Origin: Cyrtodaria siliqua | Lineage: Eukaryota > Mollusca > Bivalvia > Adapedonta > Hiatellidae | Assembly (NCBI GenBank): GCA_037043455.1 | Contig: JAWPHD010003262.1 | Coordinates: 62,001 to 126,000, forward strand | Direction: 5' to 3' | Length of the DNA stretch: 64,000 nucleotides | Shown: in pieces, positions 47,923 through 58,989 of the stretch | Numbering within the stretch: the first letter of the stretch is position 1 | How the letters are laid out: every line of letters begins with the position of its first letter | Notes under the pieces: model-generated | Databases searched by the model: none | Told to the model about the DNA's origin: nothing | Seen by the model: the letters and a program-made list of their open reading frames with translations, nothing else | Made by a program: the position numbers and the translations under genes

Positions 47923-49080
47923 GCTAGCATTCTGACGTTGGTTCGACGTTGGCAATAAGGCGTAACGTTGCGGTCGGACATTAGGTCTCACACCTCTATT
48001 ATCTCCCCTGAAAGCTCACGGACCTAGAGACAAAAGGAAAACAGAAAGTAATTCTATTTTTCTCAATTTTAGGCAATTTTTAATTTGAAAAATAGGCTTT
48101 TCTTTGCTTTAGCATACATCTGCGGTGTAAAAGACAGATGATACAGAAAATCCCATGTTGATATGATGTTTCATTCAAATTTCAGAATTGTTTGACCGAA
48201 GCACCACATATTCAGCTAGATAGTGTATGAATTTTGTATTTTCCATAGGGTTCACAAAACATGAGCGAGAAAAAAAAAAAACCTGGCTAACTTATATATT
48301 TTATTGTTTTAAATTACTGGTCTTGGCTATACTGAAGATATTAAGCCAACAACAATGTCTGCTGCCCTGCTTTGAAGCTCAGATGTTGGAAAAGGCTGTA
48401 CAGTAACCCTATGGGAAAATTAATTGTGGTGTGAGACCATTTGAGGTTGCAGAAAACTAAATACTTTCCCATAGACCTCCTCTGACACCTGTCAGCTAAT
48501 ATCTCAAGAGTTATACACCAGACTTTCTTTAAATTATCTTATTTCATAGATATTTCCATCACAAAGCCCTTGAAAGTGTGAAAAAGACAACTTTCCCAGC
48601 TCAACCTCTCTGCACATGTCTATGTTTACAAACAGTATTGAATCCGCACTGAATATTGGCATGCAATTTCAATGGATCTTAAATTTTCAAAAACATGATT
48701 TTTTTTTGATTTAATTTAATGATCCTAGCTGATGGGGATTATTTTACCTATAGTTTATCCTTCCTGAAAATGCATATTGTATATTTCAAAGTTATATCTG
48801 CTGACCTCTGTGAACTTCCACTTCTGTACTGAATCGTACACAACAAAAGGCAGGGCTTAAACCAGGCTATATTTAGCTTTACACACCCTAGACGTTGTTG
48901 CGACGTCGAGAAAACGTTGACAAAAAGTGCAGTTCGACGTAAGATTGCGGTCTCACACAAACGTTGGCACGACGTCTATACAACGTTGGAAAAACTGTAA
49001 AAACCGACGAAATGCAACCCAGCTAGAATGTTAACGTCGTACCAACGTTGGACCAACGTCTGTTTTAACGTAGTGTAGTG
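47923..49080. repeat. AACGTTGG-type repeat clusters on the left of the gypsy element
   Basis: Clusters at 47923-47985, 48892-48990 and 49013-49075 contain GACGTTGGTTCGACGTTGG, GGCACGACGTC and CGTACCAACGTTGGACCAAC. Two start with a border-like CCGGCTAGCATTCTG or CCCAGCTAGAATG. GGTCTCACACC at 47984 and GGTGTGAGACC at 48428 are inverted. The sequence between 47990 and 48890 is otherwise featureless. Confidence 0.6.
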
Positions 49081-49819
49081 AATTATTACTATTGCGGGTA
49101 GTTGCGGCTCTTGTTGGTGTTACCTGTCTACGGAACACGTGATCAGGTGAGATGATTCGCGACAATTGAACCGACAGGTACTCGCGAGTGGAGCCGACAA
49201 ACAGCCGTTATTGGTAGACGGACACAAAGACACATGTATACAAGATAAAGGTAAGAGACACTTTAAAGGTGTCAGAAGTGATTTAAAACTACGCCAATGC
49301 AGAGACATCGTACATCAAGCTTGGAATTTTCAAAATGGAAAATTTTCAAATGGCGGAAAAGGCGACTTCACGTATCCAAACAATTATCGTGGATTGAGTA
49401 GAGAAATTTAGATTTATAATCGAATTTCACCAATTCCAAATAGTGGATCGTCTGCGCATGTGCAAGCTTGAACGGAATTCTAGACACTTCCGGAAAATTC
49501 AAGCGTGCTGTGCAAAACCTAAAATGAAGTAAGTATTTATAATATTCTTTTAGTGTTTTCACAGAGTAACATGGCGGTATGAATATCAAGAGCTGAGTAT
49601 TTAATTGATAATATTCTTCAAAAGGCAGCTTGTCTAAAATGAAAGTAGTATACTAATTACTAAATTGTAATGATATGATATTTTCAATGTTTATTCAAGC
49701 ACTGAAAGGCGTGCTGTATACAACAGGGTAACCAACGGGGAATTCTACTTCCGGGGTTAAAGTATTGACAACTGGGAATTCTATTTCCGGTCAGCAGAGA
49801 GGTAAGTGTAACTTCAGGC
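49081..49819. other. Presumed 5' flank of the gypsy element, no LTR seen
   Basis: No gag-like frame, primer-binding site or LTR could be identified. The element's 5' part appears lost. Confidence 0.4.
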
Positions 49820-49825
49820 AACTCG

Positions 49826-49945
49826 TGGAAGCAGAGGATGACAGGTTACAAGTGTGGAAAACAGGGACACTTAAAAAGGAAGTGTCCATTAGCAACAGGA
49901 CAATATGCCTGTTACAAGTATGGACACTTTAAGATGAATGCCCCA
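49826..49945 (+). pseudogene. Gag-type zinc knuckles, second one degenerate
   Basis: YKCGKQGHLKRKCP is a knuckle that has lost its first Cys, and ACYKYGHFKMNAP is a second one where two of its Cys are replaced by Tyr and Ala. These are RNA-binding modules at the Gag-Pol junction. Confidence 0.7.
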
Positions 49946-50113
49946 TTAAACCAATCAGCAATAAAAGTACAGAGGATTTAAACGAGAAAGGATCAAAAAC
50001 AGTGGCCGGTTATCGATCCTTTAGCACCTAGGGATGTTTCAGCTGTTAACCACCCAAAGGAAGAGTGTTCTACACTACCTACGGAAAAGTGTGTACCAGC
50101 CAAAGAAGAATTT

Positions 50114-50554
50114 ATGCAAGAGGTACATCACGCACCGGATATGCAGGAGAGAATTGGCAGAAGAAGTGCCGAGACAGGAAGTCATGCATCGAACCAAAAA
50201 ATTGGTCGATGTCAATTGAAATCGGCTTTACAATTTAACATAGACCTACAAGTCTGTGAAAAGAATCTTGAAGCAATCGTGGACACTGCAGCAGAGGTTA
50301 TTATTATCTCAAACAAGGTGTTTCAATCATTGTGGAACCCACCTAAGAAGATTAGAGGGGTCAAGTTATTGACAGCTGGCCGACAATTGTCAATAAATGG
50401 ATTCATAGTAGGGCCAGTTAAACAAAAGATAAGATCCAAGTACTACAATGAATTAGTGTATGCAGCACCTATCGAACAAGATATGCTGCTGCTGGGATTC
50501 GATGTGTTATACACTCGAGGATCTGCGGTACTCAATATGGGAAAGGAACACTGA
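50114..50554 (+). pseudogene. Retroelement aspartic protease
   Basis: 146 codons. AIVDTAAEVIIIS holds the catalytic Asp at residue 57 (DTA instead of DTG/DSG), and LLLGFDVL near the C-terminus is the second conserved segment. The frame stops just after. 50579-50866 continues in another frame with the linker usually found between protease and RT. Confidence 0.75.
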
Positions 50555-50899
50555 CCTTTTGATGGTGAGTTAATCAATTTGAATATTGGGAATACGTTAG
50601 CAAATCCTGTAGTAGCTAGAGTAACTGTGGATCGACGACGAGTTATTATTCCCACATGGACAGTAGCACGATTAAAATGTAGCCTAGGTATAAAATTACC
50701 AGATTATATAATTGAAGCAGAACAAGGATTGAAGGTACGAATACCAAGGACCGTGCATACCGAAGGCAACACACCCTTGATCAGTGTAGTAAACATCTCA
50801 GACAGATATCGCAAACTAAAAAAAGGGATTCAACTAGCACGGGCTTATCCAATTAATGATATATGAGACAACGATCTTGAAGACATAAGGGTAGCCAAT

Positions 50900-51872
50900 G
50901 TGAAGAAACCAGTAGATGTAACTACTAAATCCGGCGAAGGGGGAGTATTACCAGTACATCTGAAAGATACGTTTGAGGCTTCCAAACAACATTTGAATCC
51001 CCACCAATGTGATCAACTAAAAAAAGGACCTTTTCAGTATCAGGATATGTTTGCAGTAAATGATTTTGATTTTGATAACTTTACAGAGATCGAACACAAA
51101 ACTGACACAGGGCAAAAGCGGTTAAGCAACGAATGAGAAGGACACCTGCGGGCTTTGCAAAAGTCGAAGTAGCTCATTTAATACGCCCCAGTTCTCATAA
51201 GGAAACGCGATGGATCAGTTCGATGGTGTATACATTATCGTGCACTAAATGAAGTGGCGGTAAAATATATGTTCCCTTGCTTTTAGTTGTTTAGACACAT
51301 TGTTTAGACACATTAGCGGGTAATGTGTGTTTTTCTAAATTAGAAGCCAATCAAGCATATTGGCAAGTGAAGATCAATGAAGAGGATAGAGAGAAAACTG
51401 CATTCGTAACTAAATTCGGTTCATACGAACATCTGAAGATGGGTTTGGTTTATGCAACGCCCCAGCAACCTTTGCCAGGATCATGAATTTGTGCTGAGAG
51501 GTTTAAATTAGACTTTTTAGACGATATCCTTGTACTGGGAATAAGTTTCGACAACCATCTAACAAATTTGCAGAGTCCTTTGAGCGACTTCGGCAGTATG
51601 ATTTGAAAATTAAACCAAGGAAATGTTGTTGTTTTTAACCAGTGGTGGAATTCCTGGGCCGGAGGGTAGGAAACAATAGCTTGTCAATGTCTAACAAAGA
51701 TATAGAGGTTGTTCAGCAGTGGCCAACACCTACATGTTCTAAAGATGTCGAAAGGTTCAAGTATCTAGCGAATTATCATAGAGGTTTCGTGAAGGACTTT
51801 TCAATTTTAGCAAACCCTCTATATTGTGTAGTATTACCTACTACACAATACAGAGGGTTTGCTAAAATTTAA
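50900..51872 (+). pseudogene. Gypsy reverse transcriptase, broken
   Basis: The N-terminal finger segment (50900-51136: FAVNDFDFDNFTEIEHKTDT) is followed by frame-shifted palm pieces such as KLEANQAYWQVKINEED near 51340-51385, the catalytic box FLDD at 51514-51525, and the thumb (VEFLGRRVGNNSLS and FKYLANYHRGFVKDF, 51642-51800). The substrate-grip segment and other parts are damaged. An inverted duplication at 51803-51869 ends the reading frame. Confidence 0.8.
51803..51869. repeat. 31-bp inverted duplication inside the RT
   Basis: Coding sequence 51803-51833 (containing AGCAAACCCTCT) is copied in inverted order at 51839-51869 (AGAGGGTTTGCT) with one mismatch and a 5-base loop. Confidence 0.85.
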
Positions 51873-51959
51873 ATACAAAAGTTCTAGTGGGAGGAAGATC
51901 AACAAGCGGCATTCTATGACCTGAAAAAAGCCTTAACCTAACCACCAGTGTAAGCACTA

Positions 51960-52370
51960 CCAAATCATAAGGATGAATTTATTTTGGATACAGATGCCTC
52001 TGACACCGCAATAAGAAGAATTGATCCAAATACAGAATGGAGAAGAAAAGGTAGTCGCCTACGGTAGCTATGCCCTAACCAAGGAACAACATAGATACTG
52101 TGTGACTCGTAAGGAACAGCTAGATGTAGTAAGGTTTACAAGACAATCCAAATACTACCTTTTAGGCAGACCTTTTATTGTTAAGAATAGATCACTCCAG
52201 TTTGACCAGGTTACTAACATTTAAGGAACCACAGGGGCAACTAGCACGATGGATGGAGAAATTATCACAATACAATATGATTCTACAACACCGGGCCGGT
52301 CAGAAGCATTCGAACACCGATGCCCTATCAAGATTACCAGCACAACTAGAGCATTGTAATGCATATTTAG
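51960..52370 (+). pseudogene. Gypsy RNase H
   Basis: ILDTDASDTAI carries the first catalytic Asp (51993-51995). VVAYGSYALTKEQHRYCVTR follows in a second frame, and LARWMEKLSQYNMI with HRAGQKHSNTDALSRL, the typical RNase H end, in a third. There are frame breaks near 52015 and 52200. Confidence 0.75.
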
Positions 52371-52900
52371 CAGGAAAGAAACCAAAATGTGTGCCATGTA
52401 GTTACTTTTCAAGAGCGAATAGTCAGTGGGCGGATGTTTCAAACGAGGCGGATGAAGGAATACCACTGATTTCGCAGGAAGTACAGGGAATAGCAGCGGT
52501 AAAGCAGGAGATGTGGAGGGATTCCACTTGCAAGGTCGATGAAGTAATGCCCCCGATCTCAAAAAGATTGCATGAGAAGGTGCAGAAGAATTCTCTAGAA
52601 ATGCGTAGAACTGCTCCTGTAGAGCAAGAGATGTGAAGGGATCCGACTGACAAAGTGGATGAGGTTATACCACTGATCTCGCAACAATTGAACAAGAAAG
52701 CAAGGGCAAATTAGGTACAGGAGAACTGTTGAGATGGGTTATACTCAACAGAAAAAGGCTCCACTAAAGGTCCTACATGGCAAGAGATAAAGAGAGTTGC
52801 AACAAGAGAAGATGATTCTCACAGGTCTATAAGGGAAGCAGATGATCATGAAGAAACCAACATTATCACCTGCAGAGCTAGCATGACATCACTCTTAATG
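52371..52900 (+). pseudogene. RNase H-integrase spacer with internal repeats
   Basis: CxxC (CVPC) after the RNase H is followed by two or three imperfect repeats of KQEMWRDSTCKVDEVMPPIS and EQEM.RDPTDKVDEVIPLIS. This acidic/charged spacer has no domain I recognise. Confidence 0.45.
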
Positions 52901-52902
52901 CC

Positions 52903-53850
52903 ATGGGAATCGCACGGGTGCACAGTGGGGTTGGGGTGGGGGAGGGTGTGACGCATTTGGACATTGTTTTATATGAGGACCAACTGTTAGTTTTAAGTTG
53001 TGGTGTAGCACATGATGCTACAATGGATTCTATTCAAAGGCTATCGTGTTGGGGATTCTTATTTGATGACTTGAAAGAAGCCCAAAGTGAGGATGAAGAT
53101 TTGCGGTTTATAATCGCATGGTTGACAAATTCCACGGAGCCTACATAAGGAGAGTTATTTCTGGCAAATCCAGCTTCTAAATGTTATTGGCTGAATAAGG
53201 AACTACTCTTTGTGTTAATTGATGGATTGTTATTCAGGGAATGTACAAATTCAACAGACAAAGATCTTGTGATGCCCAGAAGTTTGCATGAAATGGCCAT
53301 ACAGTTTAACCAAGACTTACCGTCTGCAAGGCACCCATGCATAGAAAGGACTAAGGCGAGGGCAAAAGAAAAAAAAAATGGTACAAGCTGGGACAGGACG
53401 TCCATGTCGTTTCATAAAAATAAAACAACTGGACCGATATGGCTGTTTTCCACTCACAGCGTATCAAGCGGGAGCACCTACGGAAAGAGTCCATATAGAT
53501 TTTCTGTGGCCACTACCCAAAACTCCAAGGGGTAATGAACATATACTCATGATGGTAGACCAGTTCACAAAATGGGTTGAATGCATTCCTTTACCGTCCC
53601 AAACTGCAGAAGTAACAGCTAGAGCAGCTGTGAATGAATTCTTTTCAAGATTTGGATTCTCATTCCAGATTTTTACAGAGCAAGGCGGAACTCTTGAGCA
53701 TGATGTGAGGTATTAGAAATCCACAAAGCTAGGACCATTCCATATCGTCCAGCTGCAGATCGACAGGTTGAAAGATACAATCGAACACTCATGGATGCAG
53801 TGAGATGCTATTTACAAGATCATTGGGACCAACATTTACAGCAAATTGCG
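52903..53850 (+). pseudogene. Gypsy integrase, zinc-binding and catalytic core
   Basis: AQSEDEDLRFIIAWLT starts the N-terminal region. The HHCC zinc domain is mostly lost (a His in SARHPCIERTKAR remains). The core has the first catalytic Asp in ERVHIDFLWPLP, the second site reads IFTEQGGT with Glu instead of Asp, and the third, Glu, is in DRQVERYNRT (about 53760-53790, another frame). The core could not catalyse strand transfer normally. Confidence 0.8.
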
Positions 53851-54330
53851 GTCATCAGTGAACAGAAGTACGAGTTATACCCCAAATAAGTTAATGCTCA
53901 GAAGAGAAGTGAACACTCCAGCACACTTAATGTTTCCCCACATCAATCTAAAACATGAGGATAAGAACGAGTATGTGCCTACCATCACCAAACAGACAGA
54001 GAAAGCACATGAGGTAGAGAGGTCAAACCTGAACATCATCTCGTCGTATGTAAAGAAATTATGACTAAAAGAGTTCTAGCAGGTCAATATGAAAAGGTGA
54101 TATAGCATAACTTCTTGACACAGCAACTTTAAAGGGAGAGTGTAAAAATCACAGTTTACCTTGGAGAGGTCATTCAGTAATAGTAAAAAAGATATCTGCA
54201 TATATATTTATAGTTAAAATAAGGAATGCGGTGTTTGTAACAAATCACGATAGTTTGAACCCCTCTAGAGCAAGGAGCTTACCAAAATCGATAACTGACT
54301 GGCAGAAAGATCCACAGGAAAGTGGTGTTT
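53846..54330 (+). pseudogene. Integrase C-terminal region
   Basis: TSYTPNKLMLRREVNTPAHL is the conserved post-core segment. The following pieces (HSLPWRGHSVIVKK) resemble the barrel that ends gypsy integrases. There are stops near 54062 and 54100. Confidence 0.6.
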
Positions 54331-54335
54331 AAAAG

Positions 54336-54501
54336 GTGAATGAAGGTACAATGTATGGTGCATGCAGGAAACCCCGGCAAGGACGATTCATGATACAATG
54401 TGATTACTGTGATGAATGGTATCATGGATCCTGTGTTAATGAAGCTTTAAACATAGGCAGATATATGTGTGAACCTTGTAGGAGACAAAAACATTATTGT
54501 T
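54336..54501 (+). pseudogene. PHD finger at the C-terminus of the retroelement polyprotein
   Basis: The last frame contains ACRKPRQGRFMIQCDYCDEW, then YHGSCVNEA and YMCEPCRR, the Cys4-His-Cys3 pattern of a PHD finger. The first Cys is Gly in YGAC. It ends in TAG. PHD fingers read histone tails, so a role in choosing chromatin targets, like the chromodomain of chromoviruses, is a reasonable inference. Confidence 0.75.
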
Positions 54502-54561
54502 AGGGCAAGGGGGAGGGTAGCAATCATATGTAGATATATTTTACATTTCAGACATGGCTTA

Positions 54562-55314
54562 CTTTCCGCTATTTAGATCTGACAATATTCCATACCGGAT
54601 CACCTCAGATTGACCTTACGATTAGCCAATCAGATTGCAGACTACAAAATTGTTCGGTATTGACAGCTTTACTGCGCATGTCGCATTTAACAGTTAAAAC
54701 GATGTGCAGCAGTCTACGCTTGGTATTGAAAGAGACAATGTCCGTAACTTTTAGCTTATAAAACACAAACGAATTGCGAATACACCAACCATTATTGAAT
54801 ATTTACTGTAAAAAAAAGATTGTAAACTGACGGAATTTAATAGCGGTACAAACATTTTTACCGATTCGTGGGATTGAACCCCACACTAAAATACACTGAT
54901 ATTTCCGCGGTCGAGTACGCTATCAACTGAGCTAATCGGGCCACATGTAATATGGCGTACTATTTAGGCTATATAGTGTTGTAATAATTTCGGTGGAATA
55001 ATACACGACAGCGCCCATGATTTCCTTCGTATATTGATGTAAAACATACCATTCAGTGCATTTCTTTGAATGTATTGTGCAATAACACAGCAATAACACA
55101 CGAAGACTTTATATGTATTCGGATATGTAGATTAACTTTTGTTCAGTTCACTCGAATAGAATAGAATAAGTTTTAATTTCATATGAAATATAAATGAAAC
55201 GCGCGATTTCATTGGTTGAATTTAGTTGATTTTCTCATGAATATTGATTAGATGAAAGGTCAATCTGAGGTGACCCTGTATAGAATATTGTCAGATCTTA
55301 ATAGCGGTAAGTAG
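54562..55314. mobile_element. Element with about 55-bp inverted ends
   Basis: CCGCTATTTAGATCTGACAA and CACCTCAGATTGACCTT on the left (54568-54625) are mirrored on the right by AAGGTCAATCTGAGGTGACC and TTGTCAGATCTTAATAGCGG (55257-55309). The interior holds a tRNA-like sequence and AT-rich DNA, with no frame. Superfamily unknown. Confidence 0.65.
54861..54945 (-). repeat. tRNA-like sequence (SINE head or pseudo-tRNA)
   Basis: The minus strand begins GCCCGATTAGCTCAGTTGAT and has a perfect T-arm, GTGGG-TTCAATC-type, closing with ATCGG that pairs with CCGAT of the acceptor. The anticodon region is too long and does not fold. It lies inside the element at 54562. Confidence 0.5.
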
Positions 55315-55712
55315 TGGAGCGAATATTTTGGATCTGATTTTAATGAGATTGGTTTTGTTTCATGAACATGTCTATGTTCATGTAAATCGAAATCAATACA
55401 CAACAATAGATATTTACAATTCACACATTGCAATATCTGTGAAAAGCGAAATAATATTTTATTTGATGACGAAGAAAACTTTGAACAGGTAATTAATCCA
55501 CAGGTAAATGTATTCATCCATTATCTGGCAATAGTTGTGCAGCTATACAATTCAGAGTTAGCTCATTTCCCGTGCAGTCACGCAGTGGTAAAAGTAGTAT
55601 CTACGTCAGGTAAATAATACTTATTTTTACATACAACTTAATAGCGGTTTTAAATATATGTTTCTCTTCGGGACTATCAAGAAATGTTCATATGATGTTT
55701 AAGAGTTAAATT

Positions 55713-56300
55713 TGGCCAACGTTGAGCTAACATTGAACAACAACGTTTCAGTCAACTTTGGACCAACGTTTAAACAACGTTGGGTAATTCAACTAATAGC
55801 TATATAAACACACTAAATATATCAATATAAAGAAACGGTTTAAAAAAACACTTTTAAAGTTACAATAAATTCATACAAATATATCAACGATCATTAAAAT
55901 GTTTTTTTATGAAGCAGAACAATTTTGCTACATTTCCACCATGCATCTTGAAGTGAATGGAAATGTCCATCCTTAGAAGTTTGAAAACATCACGTTAAAC
56001 GATGCATGAGAAAGAAAATAAATTAAAATATAAAAATGTTGTATATATGTCAAATATTCGACTTTTAAAGACTGGAAAAAATAACGTTAGGGCGACGTTG
56101 TTGTTCCAACGTTGGCCAACGTTGATGTACAACATTAAATCCACGTTAAAACGTTGGCCCAACGTTGGTACAACGATGTCTCAACGTTGGTCTAACGTTC
56201 GCTGCATCGTTGGGCTAGCTGGACAAACTTACGTTGGGCCGACGTCGATATACAACGTTGTACCAACGTCGAGCTGACGTCGAGCCAACGTTGGTACAAC
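55713..56300. repeat. AACGTTGG-type arrays to the right of the gypsy element
   Basis: Clusters at 55713-55782 and 56083-56300 contain many CCAACGTTGG, CAACGTTG and ACGTCG palindromes at 10-14 bp spacing, for example CCAACGTTGGCCAACGTTG. GGGCTAGCTGG near 56211 resembles the border motif of the other clusters. The sequence between the clusters is AT-rich. Confidence 0.75.
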
Positions 56301-56842
56301 CACTCCCCTACAACTCCGTATATGCAAAGAGTGTGCCTAGCCGAAAACACGTATAGGTGAGACACCGATGAGTGAATTGGTTCTCAACCGAGCAGCACAC
56401 AGTGTGTAACGTATTTTCATACATTTTGTCATATAGGAAACTCTATTCTCGTTTTCACTTCGAGGTAAGATACTTTGAATACTACTTTCTTGAAAATATA
56501 AATAATAGGTACATGAATCAGATCGGCGTGTGTTGTATTATCTATTACAAAGACGAAACATAGTAAAAACGGTGCAATAATTGCACAAAACCGTATTTTC
56601 TCCGGGGTTTTTAATTATGTTTTTACCCATTCCTTTCTGAATACAACGAATAATTATTTCCCTAACAGGCTGATAATGTAAATAAGGTCAACATTCTATT
56701 TTAACATCACAAAAGTCGCAAACATTTAAAAAAAGCAGTTCTCTATTTTGTATTGGTGCACAAACGAAGTATGTGTGCTTTGTATTTGTTTCTACCACAC
56801 CGTGTCTTGGTGCATAGACGACATATTTATGATAATGTATAC

Positions 56843-57728
56843 CTTTCTCTCTTTCAGAGAAATCGCATTTCCTTAATTCTTTCTGTATTAACTGACATGC
56901 TATCAAGCATTTTTCCATGGAGAAGCTTATTATCCGTGCTTACCTCCGAAACTGAATTACATAAATCTCTTTCTATCCGTTTACAAATTTCCTCTCTTGT
57001 TTGGTCGATAGTGAGAAGCTCAACTTCTAATCGGTTTACCTTTTCCGTGAGAGATGGCAGTGACTCATGTCGAAATAAGTCGTCCTCTCCTAGATTCTTT
57101 CTAAATCATGCTGTTATTTTTCCCGTCCATACCAAGATTATATGACTTATTTCCTGCTGCATTATTGGCAGACACAGCTTTAATATTTGAATCTATAATA
57201 CCTGGTCAACTACATTTCTGGTCGTTTCTTCTTCTGGTCATTTAATATCACTGCATTTGGGCTTGCAAAAGTCATCAGTGCTATATCAGTTGTATTCATA
57301 GTATTCTCACACTTCTCCCCATATTCATTAATCTGAGAAATTGTTTTATAGCCACTCATAAATCTACCAAATTTAGCGCAAAATAGAGACTGGCCTACTG
57401 ACCAGAACTCTTTGACTTCTGATGTATACTTCATAGCGCGAACATCTTCAATTGTCGAAAACTTAATGACATCAAGGAACATCTGAGCTGAAATGTGCTG
57501 TACACGAAACTCTCCGGTATCGACAAGATTGAAGAATGCCACGCAGTCGTTGAGGCGATCGTGCTCTGCAAAATGAGCAGTTAGTGAGTGTAAAAGCGTT
57601 TGCAAGTGTAAGACAGCTTTTTGTACGGTTTCATTGTACGGCGCCCCCTGAGGGCGCCGGACATTTTCATTGTACGGCGCCCCCTGAGGGCGCCGGACAT
57701 ACTGTGGTAGTACTTTGACCTTAGGCAT
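56843..57728 (-). CDS. Unrecognised gene, three exons, C-terminal coiled coil, probably 3'-incomplete
   Basis: Exon A, 57728-57214, starts at ATG (MPKVKV). It encodes an amphipathic helical segment and FCAKFGRFMSGYKTISQINE, then a basic QKKKRPE end. Splicing at AT before GTAGTT to 57100 (acceptor atttag) is in phase. Exon B, 57100-56944, contains SLPSLTEKVNRLEVELL, a strong coiled coil, and ends GAG before GTAAGC. Exon C, 56891-56843, continues the helix in phase after a cag acceptor and ends before GTATAC. The last exon is not found. Two in-frame copies of a 12-residue segment with RRPQGAP lie near the start. I do not recognise the family. Four agreeing splice phases argue for a real gene. 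Confidence 0.45.
57632..57703. repeat. 36-bp direct duplication with GGCGCCC palindrome
   Basis: GGCGCCCCCTGAGGGCGCC occurs twice, 36 bp apart, each within CATTGTACGG...GGACAT. Each is itself an inverted repeat with a 5-base loop. The duplication keeps the reading frame of the gene on the minus strand. Confidence 0.85.
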
Positions 57729-57729
57729 G

Positions 57730-58985
57730 GGGAATCAAAAGGACTGATAGTTGAGTATGTTTGGATTGTAATTAAAAATGTTTAAATGGCATTTAAAGCA
57801 TGCTATAAAACGCACCAGAATAAGATATAAAACACAAGAGATAAAACTGCTTAGCGATTTCTTGAATTTCTGTTTTGAAATGATGCACCAATAATTCAAA
57901 AATTATACAAAATCATTTCATTAAAACGATGTCTCCCTGTATTTTGACTGAAAACGAGGCTGATTATAAAATCAAATGGTTAAATGCGTAATACGAATTT
58001 TAGAAAAATTTAACGAAATTTATCGATCGTAATATCTGCGTTTCAAATGTTTTCACATTGTTCTCGTTTTTAAATCGTTTTGATTAATTATTATTGGCAA
58101 ATTACATTAAATGTTGCTAAGAAATGAGAAAATACGATGATATATCGGAAAGTTTTGGCATTTAAATTTCGTTTACGGGAAATCGCTAATTTTGTAATGC
58201 TTCATTTTGACTGTCAAATGCAGACAAATGTATTGAAAACGAAAGTAGATTTATGAGCGCAGACTCGGAATCAAAAATATTCAAAATTATGCGACTTCCA
58301 GTCGAAATGGTGTTATGAAAAGGGTGTAATAGATTTGTTTGAACCCATCCCCCTTTACTTTTGAAAATCCCCCCACATTTTTAGAGGAAGGGGGGAAAAT
58401 CCCCCCTGCTTTTTAGATCCTAGATTGGACACTGCATTTTATATTGTTTTCTAAGCTGAACTGGCTTGTGCAAGATCAGCTTTACCATAGGCTGTCATCC
58501 ATCTGTCTTCTTCTCAGTAACCAACACTGAAATTTTCATGAAACATTATGTTAAGCATCTTAGCATTGACCTTTCAAGTTTGTTCAAATTGGGTGGATCA
58601 TGTCATTTACTACGTTATAAAATTAACTTATGTATAACCTTAAAGAAACAAACAGTCTGATTTAAATGAAACTTCATGTGTAGCATCCTGGTATTAATCA
58701 ACTTCTCTCCAGTTTATTTAATCAGGTTGTTCAGGTCATTAACTATATCACTAAATTCAACTTCTGGTAAAACCTTTAATGTGCCAAAAATCTACATTGC
58801 ACATTTACAATTTTTTCAGCCAGATCAGCGAAATCATACTCTCTATGGACTCTTCTCTTAACTTAAATGCATAAATGTACACACTCCTTCCACATTATTC
58901 TATAATACATCATAGACTTTCACTTTGTTTATTTTATGTTAATTTCATTTTCATTAAAGTGTCATTAACACCAACAACATATGCT
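57730..58985. other. No gene seen
   Basis: AT-rich. CCCCCC/GGGGGG tracts near 58350-58410 form an inverted patch. No recognisable coding. Confidence 0.45.
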
Positions 58986-58989
58986 TACA

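Larger units (their letters stand above)
49820..54520 (+). mobile_element. Ty3/gypsy-type retroelement, heavily broken, with C-terminal PHD finger
   Basis: Domains follow in order on one strand: zinc knuckles, aspartic protease, RT, RNase H, integrase zinc-binding and core, a C-terminal region and a PHD finger. Integrase after RNase H is Ty3/gypsy order. At least ten frame breaks or stops interrupt it. It ends with TAG at 54499-54501, followed by a purine-rich GGGCAAGGGGGAGGG, a possible polypurine tract. I could not find an LTR on either side. It is an old, inactive copy. Confidence 0.85.

Noticed and set aside
54861..54945. Functional tRNA gene
   Set aside because: T-arm and acceptor are plausible but the anticodon region is too long and unpaired.
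49081..55700. Long terminal repeats of the gypsy element
   Set aside because: I compared both flanks by eye and found no direct repeat. The 54.57/55.28-kb pair is inverted, not direct.
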